Below, one piece after another: positions 48,316 through 60,600 of a stretch of 64,000 bases of DNA (its first letter is position 1; the number at the start of each line of letters is the position of its first letter). The position numbers and the translations under genes are program-made. The DNA comes from Dryobates pubescens. Lineage: Eukaryota > Chordata > Aves > Piciformes > Picidae. The notes under the pieces are model-generated. The model had not been told where the DNA came from and searched no databases. It worked only from the letters and a program-made list of their open reading frames with translations. The stretch lies in contig NC_071627.1 of NCBI RefSeq assembly GCF_014839835.1, forward strand, positions 18,532,001 to 18,596,000, written 5' to 3'.

Positions 48316-50254
48316 TAATTAATTGCATAAGTAATGTGAAACCACACAGCCTTCACCTGCAGGGTACAAAGTTCTGCCCATGATCTTATTAGCTCAGGAA
48401 AACATTCAGCAGCGTTGCCTGAATCAACCTCTATTTAATAAGTCCATAAACACATGGATGTGTTTTCATATCGATAAATTTTAATCATATCAGTGACTTT
48501 GCTTTATTGCTTAGCTCAAACAGTGCCTTCAGGCACTGGGCAAGAGGCAGATCTTCCATTTGTTCTGTATTGGTTTCTCCAGGCACATGGCTCAGTACAA
48601 ATAGTTATTGGCTGCACCGCAGCCAAGAGGAAGACAAAGATGGAAACTGCAGTCTGAATTGCATTTAGCAGGCATTTTGGAGTGATTAGAGGCAATTTCA
48701 TGAAACAACTACAACTAATTATTGTTATTTCCCACTTTTACAACAGCTATTTGTTAATTAAATAATGTGACAAAACACAGGAATGTCTGGAAAAGTGTAT
48801 TAATGATTTGTGATTAGTTTATGGGTGTATTACTTGCACTGAGAAGTCAGATATCCACTAAGGAAACTTCCCAACATCAGTTTTGATTCTTCCAGAGAGT
48901 ATAAAATTGATCCTGGCAAAAAACTAATGGGAAATGTAAACCAAGTAATTCCTTGCATAAGTGAGGCAGGATGTTGTCTAATGGTCAAATCCTTTTCTGA
49001 TGTCAGCCTCTAGCACCTCTGATGCTCAAGACCATACGTGTGAGATCCAGAGATGTGGCACTGCCTTTGCTTACATTGCAGATCCCTGCCCTCATCCTCA
49101 TTTTGGCACACATGAAGATTTTACTTCAACTAAAAGGTCATTAAGCCACATGCTGCATCTGACTTGGGGGATTAGAAGACCATAACAAAGTGGATTATAG
49201 TAGGATCTCGTTGGCAGGATTGCAGACCAAATCCTCTTTCCAACTGTTTTTCCAGGAGCAGTTAAGAACTGAGCAACCTGTCCTTAGCAGCTGTGGGGGG
49301 TTTTCCACACAGTTATCAAAGGCAGGATAATCTGGAGCTGTAACCCTGGGTGGCAATGGATGTTGGCTGATTGGAGGCTGTGCATAAGTCTGAAGACTGG
49401 GTGTCATTTTTGTAGCTTGGAGCAGGTACCTGAGCAGCTCAGGGGAGATTGATTTTCCCCAATCAGCATTTAATGGTCAGAGACTTGAGTCACTCCCTAG
49501 AGTGTCTGTAGGTGAGAGTGAAGGAGTGGATCTGCTGAACATCAGATGGGCATTGAGGTGGTTGGAGGAAATCTGTGTTGCTTGGGGCCAGTAAATGCCA
49601 AACCCAGTGCTGAAACTGGCAGTTACAGTGGAAAATTTTTCTCTGGTGTATAAAGGCAACGTACACCAGTCTTTGGCAGGAAGGTGCTCTCCACCCACCA
49701 GGAAAGAGGTTGGTCCTGCCCAGAGAAAAGCACCATCTGGGGCAGGGAGCAGCCTGGAGCAGCAGTGTGCAGGCACCAGTCGAGAGGCAACCTGTCTAAA
49801 GCTGCCAGGTTGTGGCTGGGACAGCTGGTGAGGATGATTTGCAGAGGTGTCAGTGCCTGGCTGGAGAAGACAGTGGGAAAGTTCATATTTGACCCAGAAA
49901 TATGGACCTTCCTCCAATGCAGAGACTGTATGTGTGAAGTGATGAAGACAAGAAGCATGGCATGTGATAGCAGCCTCAGCATGCCCCTGAATGCTCTCAG
50001 AGAAAAGTATTTGGCTTCCAGAGACGCCATCCACGAGGCACATTAGGACAACACATCTTGAAGACATGCCAAATCTGTCTAAAATATTCATGCATGCTCC
50101 CTGTAATTTATAGAAACAAACCCAGCAGCATAATTATTTGAAGTACTTCTCCCTGTGAAGAAATTAATCTCTTACAGATAAAAATGTAACCCCATATATC
50201 CATGCAGCCATGCTGCAGCCTTCATAGCACACCCAGGAGAGGTGATTCCATGGA

Positions 50255-50831
50255 CTATATGTGGCCAGCAGGAGCAGGGAAGTCATTGTGCTCTGTACTC
50301 AGCACTGGTCAGGCCACACCTTGAGTACCGTGTCCAGTTCTGGGCCCCTCAGTTTAGGAAAGACATTGAGAATCTTGAACATGTCCAGAGAAGGGCAACA
50401 AGGCTGGGGAGAGGCCTTGAGCACAAGCCCTAGGAGGAGAGGCTGAGGGAGCTGGGGTTGTTTAGCCTGCAGAAGAGGAGGCTCAGGGGAGACCTTATTG
50501 CTGTCTACAACTACCTGAAGGGAGGTTGTAGCCAGGAGGGGGTTGGCCTCTTCTCCCAGGCAACCAGCACCAGAACGAGAGGACACAGTTTCAAGCTGTG
50601 CCAAGGGAAGTTTAGGCTGGAGGTGAGGAGAAAGTTCTTCACAGAGAGAGTTGTTAGCTGTTGGAATGTGCTGCCCAGGGAGGTGGTGGAGTCACTGTCC
50701 CTGGAGGTATTCAAGAGGGGATTGGATGTGGCACTTGGTGCCATGGTCTAGTCGTCATGAGGTCTTGGGTGACAGGTTGGACTTGGTCTTTAAGGTCTTT
50801 TCCACTCTTATTGATTCTATGATTCTATATT
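50255..50831 (+). mobile_element. CR1 LINE, 5'-truncated, sense, upstream of ovomucoid
   Basis: About 575 bp ending in TTGATTCTATGATTCTATATTAT. Encodes [32 protein letters not shown] and LPREVVES. Close in sequence to the copies at 23.5 and 52.5 kb. It ends about 1.25 kb upstream of the ovomucoid TATA box. Confidence 0.93.
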
Positions 50832-52078
50832 ATCTATGCTTTTAAGGACCAAAGTATATCAGACACCAGCACAATTACTTGGCCTAACTTTCAGTGATTT
50901 CAGCTGAATTTCGTTTGATTCATGGGTGGTGCCTTGCTTGTTCAAGGGAGCACCTGTAAAGCATCTTGCGCTTTGCAGCTCCCATGGTGCCGAGGCCTAT
51001 CCTAAACACAATGCTTAGCTCCCATGATTAAAAACACCCAGGTATGCTTGCCATTTTGGATCATGGTGAGAAACCTGGGTTAAAGACAGAGCCCACTCCT
51101 GCAAAAACTACGCCTACTAAAATGGCAGAGGTTCAGACCTCCTCTTAGGAAGGAGCAGTTTGGAGATGGCACAAAAGCTGGAGGTGCGAGACAGATAGGA
51201 AAATTGGGACAGGCTCTGTGTTTTGAGTACCATTTTCTAAAATATCTGTAGGAGGAAAGGACCTACTGTACTTACAAGTGCAGTTGGTGCTATGTAAATA
51301 GGTTCCCAAATCTCCAGTGTCTTTTGTTCTTAATATGGCTTGGTGGAACACTTTGAATTGGTCAGCATGTTTAACTGTGATTAGGTCTGTAAATAAATGC
51401 TCTCTGCTGATAAGGTCCAAGTGACATTTTTTTGTGGCATTTGGCAGAATTTAACTTGCTTTCAAGTCTTCTACTGATCTCTGCTATAGTCAGGCTCTGA
51501 AACTGTTGAGTAGGCCTTTCTTTTATCAAACTAGTGCTAAAGACAATTAGCTTCCCAGGTTAGACACAGTCCTGCCAGACTCACTTGACAAAGCTTAACC
51601 AGCTCTACTAGTGGCAAAACCACACCTGACCCATGTTCATACTTAGTGGTGAATACCTGAGAATGCAGGGGAAAACAAACCACCCAAACACAGAAAAGGA
51701 AAGCAGAGGGTGTCAGCCTGATTTGCAAGCAGAGTACTACTACATGTTCTGCCTAAGCTGCTCCCTGGTAGGGCATGTCACTCTATAGAGAGGAGTGAAG
51801 GACCTGCTGTTTACTCCCCCCAGTATTTTGTGCTCCTTACACTTCTGCTAGAATCCTAAAGAGGTTTCTTTTGTCTAAAAGGCTGGCTGGTTGGTTTTGA
51901 CCTCTGAGAACTTGTCTCAAGCTATTAACTAGATGCCCAGCCAAAATCAATTGCCTAGCAGATGCAGACCATTACCTGAAAGTCAAGACCTCAATAAATA
52001 TTACCAGCCTTATTGTACTGGTGACAGATTCTGTTGGTTGTTTTATGTTACAGTTGACTAGTTTAGACATTGGATTTG

Positions 52079-52085
52079 TATAAAT
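52079..52085 (+). promoter_or_regulatory. ovomucoid TATA box
   Basis: TATAAAT, 82 bp upstream of the first ATG at 52161. With a start about 30 bp downstream, the 5' UTR would be about 50 nt, close to the chicken ovomucoid leader. Confidence 0.75.
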
Positions 52086-52160
52086 TTGCAGTCAGCCTTA
52101 GAGAGACCATCTTGTGAGCAGAGCAGGAGGAGGCAACCTGCAGACTCCAGAAATACTTCC

Positions 52161-55100
52161 ATGATGGCCACGGCAAATATGTTTGTGCTCCTGTCCTTCG
52201 TGCTTTGCTGTTTTGCAGGTGAGTAACTCTTAAGGTGCAACAAAAGCTTCATGTCTGAGTCCTGACTGTCCTTTAAAGGATAAGAGAATAGCTTCAAAGA
52301 GAGAAAATCTTTTCCTGGAAAGAGCCAGGGTGCTTTGGTACATTGACATTGCGTAGGAGACAAGAAAAGCAGGTTTCAGGACAGCCTTAAATGGATGACT
52401 GTTGTAGCTGGTTCTCTGTCACTAACACAAATAACTGCAAGCAGACTTCTGTGCTGGTAACTAGTACTGGTGTACTTCTTGAACTCTTGTTTTCACACTG
52501 TTCCACTGCTTACAGTGTTGTGGTACAAGAGGACATTACAGGAAATGTACTCAAGCTGTGCCAGGGGAAGTTTAGGCTTGAGATGAAGAAGAAGTTCTTC
52601 ACAGAGAGAGTTGTTAGCCATTGGAATGGGCTGCCCAGGGAGGTGGTGGAGTCACCATCCCTGGAGGTGTTCAAGAGGGGATTGGACGTGGCACTTGGTG
52701 CCATGGTCTAGTAGTCATGAGGTGTTGGGTGAGAGGTTGGACTTGATGACCTTTGAGGCCTCTTCCAACCTTATTGATTCTATGATTCTATGAAATGGAT
52801 AAATGAAAGAAGGCCATAACGAGGCCATCAGACCTCCAGTCAGGAAAATGTTGTAATGGCACAAGCAAGTTCTTTGCAGGAGCCTGGCAGCTTTTCTGCA
52901 ATACTTTGCTGCTAATGGAGAAACAAGAGATGAAAACAAGCCAGAGTCTGATGTACTCACTGCATATTTGCGTCTGATGAAATTACAAAGTCAAAGACAC
53001 TATTTTATTCACACTCATCTGCTTTAAAATGCATATTCCTGACAACAGATGCCTTTCTGTGTTTGCTTATCCTGTCGGTGACTATTTGCATTTGCATTTA
53101 GCTGTATTGACTTGGGTTTCTTTTCAGATACATAGCAGCCACACTTTAGGGTCAAAACGGATGTGTAAAAAGATAAGGAAAGGAAAGCTGTTCTGTTTTC
53201 AATTAAAAGAACAAAGCTATTCAAAACCATGCTTCATCACAGCTAGCAATAAGCAATGCTATTATACTTATCAACATAGGGGGGGGAAAAAAAGTCATAC
53301 ATAGTTTATTTAGTTCAGGAAATTCGTCACTGGAAATCATTCCGTTTGGTCCTGCGGGTAGGAATTTTACATTCAGATTTCCAGCTTTAACTGAGGTCTT
53401 ATCATATTGGCTTTGTTTCACACATTTTGCCTCTCTTTCCTTTTCCAGATGCTGCCCTTGGGGCTGAGGTGAGTGGAAGATTTCTTTCTGTCACTTTTCT
53501 CAGGTCTGTGGCCTGGTAAGGATATAACCAAAGGGATGGAAGAACCTCAAGCCTGTAGATGCTTAGCTGTTTTTTTTTTTCATCTAGTGTGAAATTTGTG
53601 TCATTGTAATCAGATTCTCCAGTGTAAAACATTAAATGGTACTATTCTTAGCTTTACATCTATGCTGTGTGTTAATAATGTAGCAGCAGTAATGATATGA
53701 AATTTCTGGCTGAATTAATTTTTCACAAACTTTAAACTGGTCATTAGGTGATTAGTCTTGCTCCTCTGGAAAAAAAAAAATCATGTGTCAAGAATGAAAG
53801 AGAAATAACAGAAGTGCACTAGAGAGGCTACAAGAATATAAGAAGGAGGGACTGATGGAGAGCCTTTGTAAAATGATGCCAAGTGAGTGTGAGACCACTG
53901 CTGATTTACCCCATCTAGGGGGACTCTATGGATATAGCCCTGTTCTCCTTTTCTCCTGCTGTGTGGAGAGGTCTCTGCAGGAAGGATTCACTGGTTACCA
54001 GATTGAACCACGAGCAAAATTTTGTGCTGTGGTGGTGCAAAACTCACTGTCTCATGCAAAATTATAGTTACTGACCTTTGCAGGTTACTATTCCTTTAGC
54101 AGGTGGACTGCAGTAAATATCCAAACACTACAAATGAGGAAGGCAAAGAGATGTTGGTCTGCAGTGAGATCGTTGGCCCCATCTGTGGCAGTGATGGAAT
54201 CACCTACAGCAATGAGTGCTTGCTCTGCACCTACAATATGTACGTACCCCACAGGCAATACCCTGGCAGCACTGCTTTCCAACAGTGGCCTGCCATGTGT
54301 CACTTGTGTCAATTCCTTCAAAATGAGCTTCAATATCACTGTGTAGCAGTCTGCTGCCTAAACATGGCCTTAGATACTGTCTCTCTCTTTTGCTGGTGTA
54401 ATTTATTCAGATTTTTCTTCTCTAGCTCAAGGATCAGACAGATGACAGCCTGTAGGGCACATCTCATCATAGCAAAGCAAGAGCAAAAGGTTTGAGACAT
54501 GTTGTGCTCTGAACTGCCCAAGATGGTCCTAAAGCTCTCAGGATCTTTACATCTCAGCCAGCCATGCAGTGCTAGCTGGTCAGAGAAGATATAATATAAT
54601 CCAGAGAGAACACATCTACATAAGCCTGACTGATAGAGTCAGCTTTCCTTTGCATTAGTTACATACTTTCAGCACCTAGGATGTAGTAAGACATCTTTGC
54701 TGAACCTCCTGACATTTGTCTTTCTTTTTTTTCAGAGAATATGGAACCAATGTCAGCAAAGACCATGATGGAGAATGCAAGGAAGGTGCTCCTGTAAGTG
54801 AAACCAAGGGTAAAAGAAGGAGCATGTCCTGCTTCTGAGTGGCCCAAGTTGCCTACTGAATCACCCAAGAAATAATTCAAGGACTAAATAAGAGCACACA
54901 TGAGATACTAGAATCTTGCATTTGTTATCTTCAAGTGAACTGCCATCACAGTGACACATGAAAAAGCATTATTTCCTGCTCTGATATTATCCCAAGAGGA
55001 CACACACACATCAGATCTACTCGCTTCCTATAAGTAAGACTTCCCCACTGTTATGTTGTGTGTTCTCTCAATAGGTGGACTGCAGTAAATATCCCAACAC

Positions 55101-57473
55101 AACAAATGAGGAAGGCAAAGAGGTGTTGGTCTGTAGCAAAGACTCCAGCTTCGTCTGTGGAACTGATGGGATCACCTACGACAATGAGTGCCAGCTGTGT
55201 GTCCGTAGCATGTGAGTACTGTGTGTGCAGAGCTCTCCTGCGAGGGACAATGAGTCCTTGGCACTCCTGGTGGCTGCTTTTCAGAATATCAGGACTCCTA
55301 CCAAGGCCTTTTCTGTAAGGTGCTTGGACTTTGATCCTCCTCTTTCCCTGATAACTAGACCCTGTTTTCCTTTATGATTAGAAAGAAAACGGTGCCTTTG
55401 ATCTAGAGAGAGAAGCAGAGTGCTGGGTGAGGATCTAACACAGGGCAGAATGCTTCTCTTAACAAAGTTAAAAGGGTCTGTGTGGCAGATGCTGCTTTGC
55501 AGTAACCAGCAAGTAACCTAAGGTACATCTACTGTCACACGACCTAGCTCCCCACTCACCCTAATACCCTGGGCCCTCTGCTGTCCTTTGCATCATGCCA
55601 ATAGACAGCACTTTGGCAGGCTCTGGCACCACTTGATCTGTGTGGGCACAATCTAAACTACTTGTCTCCTGTCCCTCATACATTGCATCAGAGGCTTATC
55701 AACATTGCAGGGACATGGGGTTCAGCAAAGCTGGTTGCTCACACAGCTTCCTAATGCAGGTTCTCTTCCCTTCCCAGAGAGTCTGGACGCAGCATTCGCA
55801 AGAAGTCTGATGGTGAATGTAAGAAGGACACTGCTACAGTAAGTGACCTGTGTGATGAGAAATCAGGTTTCAGTCCCACTGGTATCAGGGGAAGCACTGC
55901 CAGTGTCTGCAGCTGCTCCCTGACCAGCAGCACCCCAGAGTGCAGCTGCTGCTGTGCTTCAGCACAGGGAAGATTTTACTTTCTCCACACGTAATACACA
56001 TTATCCACGCTCGTGTCAGCAAAAGCAGAGAGTGACTGCACAGGAAGGGATCCGCTAAAGAGCAGCAGCAGAAATAATCCATCAGGGTAGAATTGAGAAT
56101 AGGAACAGAGAATGACTTTTGGATGAACCAATGGTCCATCAAGCCCATGATGGCTTGATGCAGAGCCCTCTTTTAGCAGGGGTTGTAGTAAGAGTAGAGT
56201 AAGGATGTATAGGACTCCTACTTTTTCAGACTCCAGATATTCCTAGGTGATGGAATTCCTAGGTGACCTCAATTTCTGTGTAATCTATAAGCCTCAATAG
56301 ATTTCTCCTTCATGAAATTCCTCAGCCACTTCTTGGACATACACAATTTTTTGCATTATAATACCCCTCAGCAAGTGTGGCATACATTGCACAGAGAAAT
56401 AAAACCTCACTTTTGCAGCATCTAGCTGAGGGCTATCTTCCTGTTTTAAGACCCTTACACAAGCATCAGCACCCACAGTTCTCAGACACCAGTGTTTTTC
56501 CATTCAATTTCCTGGGCAGGCTGGAAACACGACGCAAGGCGATCACAGGCACGGCACGTTCACAGAGTGAAGTGCTGCTGCTGCTTGGAATTGCTGTGGT
56601 CAGGTTATGATATACGTGTCTTCAAACAGGAAATTATGATCTATTTTTACATTATTAAATTCTTCTGGCACAGGAGAAACTGACACCTCAGTTTACATCA
56701 GATTATGCAAGGAAGTTAATTTTACTGAGATCGTTATCAATAGCTCCGCAGCTGTAGGTAGGGGTCCAAACCCTTCTGCTGTCGACTCCTTCGTATCCTT
56801 CACATTACACCTTTTCTTCCTTTTATTTAGCGGGTTGACTGCAGTGACTACCCCAAACCTGCCTGTGTGGTTGAGTACAGGCCTGTCTGTGGATCTGACA
56901 GCAAAACATACAGCAATAAGTGTGAATTCTGCAATGCAGCCGTGTAAGTACACACATGGATCACTGCCCTGTTGTCTGTTGCCTCCCACAGGCGCAAGTT
57001 TGCTGTTGCCACTTTCTTGTTTGCTGACCAGTGCTGAATTAGGGACTTGAGGCGGGAGAGAACACCAGCCACCGTGCCAACCATTCAGTTTCTTCATTAG
57101 GGTGTACAATGAGCTATGGCTGGTTCATTAGAGTGAATGGTTTGAAGGCCATTAACTTTAATGGATTTTTTTTTTTCCTTCTTACATGTTGCAAAGAAAA
57201 TTAAATTTGAAGTTTCATTATACTTTCCCCCCAAATATTTTCAGTCTTAAGAATGGGCTAAATTGTTTCACTCATCTCTTAATAATCAAATAGCTAATGG
57301 GACTCTGAGTCTGCAAGTTTTTTGGCTCTGGGGCTCTGATGCCTTCTCTAGGAGCCAAGCAGATGGACAGATTATAGCAGGCAGCATTCTGTGTTTAATC
57401 CATTTTTTTCCCTCTACTTGCTTTCAGGGACAGCAATGGGACTCTCTCTATAAGCCACTTTGGAAAATGCTGA
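52161..57473 (+). CDS. OVM: ovomucoid, three-Kazal egg-white trypsin-inhibitor family protein, 8 coding exons, 209 aa
   Basis: Coding exons: 52161-52218, 53449-53468, 54103-54239, 54736-54793, 55075-55211, 55778-55838, 56831-56943, 57428-57473, totalling 630 nt in frame. Chicken ovomucoid (the SPINK7 locus) is 210 aa. Two ATGs are adjacent (52161 and 52164); the second has G at +4, and the signal peptide (to about residue 24) tolerates either. Modules lie at about 27-91, 92-157 and 158-209. P1 residues are Glu (CSEIVGPIC), Lys (CSKDSSFVC) and Val (CVVEYRPVC). N-glycosylation sequons are visible: NTT and NVS in domain 1, NTT in domain 2, NGT in domain 3. The protein ends on cysteine VI, FGKC, like all ovomucoid third domains. 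Domain 2 lacks the Pro usually found two residues before cysteine III, and its first 21 residues almost copy domain 1. A CR1 end sits in intron 1. Confidence 0.97.
52535..52794 (+). mobile_element. CR1 LINE 3' end, sense, in ovomucoid intron 1
   Basis: About 260 bp from CTCAAGCTGTGCCAGGGGAAG to ATTGATTCTATGATTCTATG. Little diverged from the 50.3 kb copy over the shared part, so a fairly young insertion. Confidence 0.93.
54103..54793 (+). other. ovomucoid Kazal domain 1 (exons 3-4), P1 Glu
   Basis: Exons 54103-54239 and 54736-54793. [16 protein letters not shown] start, loop CSEIVGPIC (P1 Glu), [12 protein letters not shown], then [12 protein letters not shown]. Chicken has Lys at this P1. 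The first exon's donor is GTACGT. Confidence 0.95.
55075..55838 (+). other. ovomucoid Kazal domain 2 (exons 5-6), P1 Lys
   Basis: Exons 55075-55211 and 55778-55838. Loop CSKDSSFVC gives P1 Lys, the only clear trypsin-type site in this ovomucoid. The first 63 nt differ from domain 1 at 5 sites by my count; the rest of the exon differs at about 28 of 74. Confidence 0.95.
56831..57473 (+). other. ovomucoid Kazal domain 3 (exons 7-8), P1 Val
   Basis: Exons 56831-56943 and 57428-57473. Starts Arg-Val-Asp-Cys, with loop CVVEYRPVC (P2 Val, P1 Val), [15 protein letters not shown], and [13 protein letters not shown] at the end. P1 of this domain is known to vary widely among birds. Only one usable AG lies at the acceptor, so the chicken-type Val-Ser splice variant is not available. 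Confidence 0.96.
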
Positions 57474-57589
57474 GTATCAGTGCTGAGAGAATTCACCACA
57501 GGATCCCCACTGGCAAATCCCAGCTAAAGATCTCACCTTGGTTCATCTTGCCCTCTGGGGAACTCAGCTCGCTCCTGATTTTCTTTCTC

Positions 57590-57595
57590 AATAAA
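57590..57595 (+). promoter_or_regulatory. poly(A) signal of ovomucoid
   Basis: AATAAA 117 nt after the TGA (57471-57473), followed by a TTCTTTGTCTTGTTT stretch that fits a downstream T/GT-rich element. Confidence 0.85.
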
Positions 57596-57609
57596 CTGCA
57601 TCAGCAACA

Positions 57610-60600
57610 TTTCTTTGTCTTGTTTCATGTGTTGTCTCATAAAACATTTTCTTCTGATTTTTTTTGAATGGTGATGCCAGACTGAATAGGTTACGTGCTT
57701 CTAGCTCTGGGGTATAACAAGAACCACATCTTGCTCCCCTGCCTCTCATAAAAGGCAGAAAATTAAATAAAGATGCATAAACCTCAGAGCTATGTGTCTT
57801 TTCACATAACTGATAGTCAGCCTGCATTAGTGTTCAGACTCTTTTCAGACATTTGACATTGTAAAGGGCTGAAATACTGCTCTGGAGCCTTGACACTAGC
57901 TGATCTCTTCTGAGGTATTCTGGTGCACTTTCCCTGTGCAGGCATCATTAGCAAAGCCTGTTCAGACTGTGGTGGTGTCCACACCAAAAGCTGATCTCTG
58001 GTCTCTTGAGCACAGCCCTCACCCAAAGCATTTCAATCTGCAAGGGCAGTCTGCTAGCAAAGCCATTATTTTTCAAACACTAGCAGTCCCTGTCTGTTTG
58101 TCTAGGTCCTCCAAATGCCTTATTTCTAGGTTTTTCTCATCTTGAAATCACCCTTGAATAACCTGCAAGTGTTTTAAGATAAATGTCCCACTAAGGATGG
58201 TTCCTACTCCTGCCCACCTGTGTTCCCTCTTAGTCTTTAATAACATAACCCTCTTTGCCAGCCCACGGGTTATTTCACAATACAGGGACAAAGTATCCTT
58301 CTGTTTTTTGAGAGTGTGACCTGTCATTGGTGTATTGTCTATGAAATTTATTTTGCTTTTGTCCTCTGTTGGAGTATTGAATTAGTGGGGTTGGGTATTG
58401 GGTTTGTTGTGGGGTGTTTTTTTTTGGTGGTGTGGGTTTTTTTATTCACACAAGAGAAACATAAATTTGGCATATCCTTTCGAAAAAGTAACATCCCCCC
58501 ACGTGCATTTCTCCTGGGAGCCTAAGGGAGGAGGGTGCTTGTTTTCCCTTGATGGAATGAGGTCATTCAAAAAGCAATCCTTTTGTGATAAAGCAAAGGA
58601 TTTATGTTGAGATAGGCAGATGGATGAAGCAGTCATACCCAGATTGAGTTCAACTTTTCCAGGATCCAGGTTATGGTCTCACATCATTCTGTCATCATTA
58701 GACTACCAGTGCATTACTGCAAATCTAGCCCACAATGCTAATGGCTTTTAGGGGAAATAACAATTGTAAATTCTTTGCATATGCCCATAAAAGTTGCTTC
58801 ATCTCTTGTCCAGTCCAAGGACTCTGTTCAGTGTCTGAGACACCCTCTTGCTTGCCTTCTCAGTTCACTGCTTTCCTGGTTTCACTGGAATGATGCTTTA
58901 CTGGGATAAAGCAAGAGAGTGAAAGGAGAGCCTTTCCACTCTGGGAGCAGTTCATTCACTGTTTTGGTCACAAGAAAACACTGCATGTAAATAGACTCTG
59001 ATGGGTGCACACAGAGAAAATCTGACAACCATTGCTGCTTAGGTTTGCAGAGCAACACTTCTGCCTGCAGGAGTTTTTCAGTGGTTCTTCAGAAGGAACC
59101 TGTCATGTATTTCACTTGAAGTGATGACACAGAGGGTGTATCTAACTTACCTGAACTTCTTGTGACTCCTGTTGATGAAGAAGCATTCTTCCTGGCTTAT
59201 AGCACAACTTAGCTCTGTCAGTTGCCACCCTGATAAAAGACCAGGACTGTTTCTTCAGATTACACACACAAACATGCAGGTGTAGATATAAGCATGGTTG
59301 CAACCTAAGGGCAGAATTAAAGCTATATTTTTACTGAGCAAAAACCAGGCTCCAATGCATGCAGTTGCTTCAGCCACCATGAAGGCACCAGACATGTTGC
59401 TCCAGCACAGGTGAGTAGCTTCACTGTCTCCTGCTCTTCCTCTGAGTAAGCGCTGGCTGCCTGTGTAACCACAAAAACATCCTCAGACTGAAAAGAGCTT
59501 CATTCTGCAAGGACTTATTTACTCCTAGAAAGATAGTGTTGAAAAGACTTGACATCAAAGACTATCACTTAGGGGGTAATATTTTAGCAACAGAACTGAG
59601 TGGGTAAGAACAACTGTGGGAACAGCTCTGCTCTCAGTGCTAGTTTATGCATAATGAAAGAAGTGACATGTACGTGGTGGAACCTAGAGACTCAGTCATC
59701 CAGTATTTAACCTCTGAAATGTTGCAGAAACACAAATTATTTTACTGAATGAAAGCAAGCATTTCTTGTAGTCCTCCTGAACTGAGACATGGTTTGAGAG
59801 CCTGAACAATTGTAGACGCTTTATAGAAGTTACATCTCACTAAACACTCTTCTTTAGGAGCTATTGTGGCAATGCACACAAGACGTTGACTTTATAACCC
59901 AGCTTTATGACACTGTTTACCCCTGTTTGCCCTAGTAACTTGCTTGGTTTTGAGCACAGGTCCTGCTCTGTCCTTTGAACCACGGGAAATGCATTGTTCT
60001 TCTTTTGCTTTGTACACCCTTTTCCATCCAGGCTGTGAAAAAATTCTCCTACATAATCAATGTTGTAAACATGTGATACAGCACAAAATTTTGCCCCAAA
60101 TTCCTTTTGTCTAAGAAACCATTTTCTAACAAACACTGAGTTGAAAGTTGCACATTTGGGGCATGCATTCAAGTTTTTTAAACTCTTAACAGAATCCATG
60201 CATTGCATTTGTGTCATATTTCCTTCTTTTGATCCTCCCCAGATACTGATGCAGTGCAAGTAAGGGACAGATCTTTCTATTTTCCACCTTTTCTTTCCTG
60301 AAAGCAGTTTTGGGTATACCCTCAGGTGGGGAGAGGGAAGTGTTGGGAGGCTTTTGGGTGTGCTCTAGGGGATTCTGTATGCTTTGGGATTCTTTTGTCA
60401 CTATGCTTTGTAGCTTCTGTAAAACACTTACTGCTTTCCATTTAAACTTTCCATCACTTTTGCAATCCATTTTTGTGAGTGTCATTCTTTTGCCCCTTGC
60501 AGGGGCAAGAGAGATCTGCCTGGCCTCAAACCAGGACATGTGTAAATCCTAACTAATCACATTGTGACTGAGCATTTGAAATCCTGAGCCACCCAGCTAT

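Larger units (their letters stand above)
39990..52060. other. spacer between ovoinhibitor and ovomucoid
   Basis: About 12 kb. Recognised contents are a CR1 3' tail (41299-41369), a decayed Kazal exon pair (43917-44468), an old CR1 (47878-48315) and a younger CR1 (50255-50831). A 204-codon minus-strand frame at 49477-50091 lies in stop-poor sequence where three frames are open at once, and I take it for chance. In chicken the oviduct control regions of ovomucoid lie in this interval; no element is clear enough here to call. Confidence 0.6.

Noticed and set aside
49477-50091. 204-codon minus-strand ORF, the longest open frame in the window
   Set aside because: Three frames, two minus and one plus, are open at the same time here, which points to stop-poor composition. 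The translation shows no domain, no splice context and no promoter or poly(A) signal.
51740-51755. TGTTCT near 51745 as a steroid receptor site of ovomucoid
   Set aside because: Only one half-site fits; the other half matches about three of six bases. Single half-sites are common by chance, although chicken ovomucoid is hormone-regulated.
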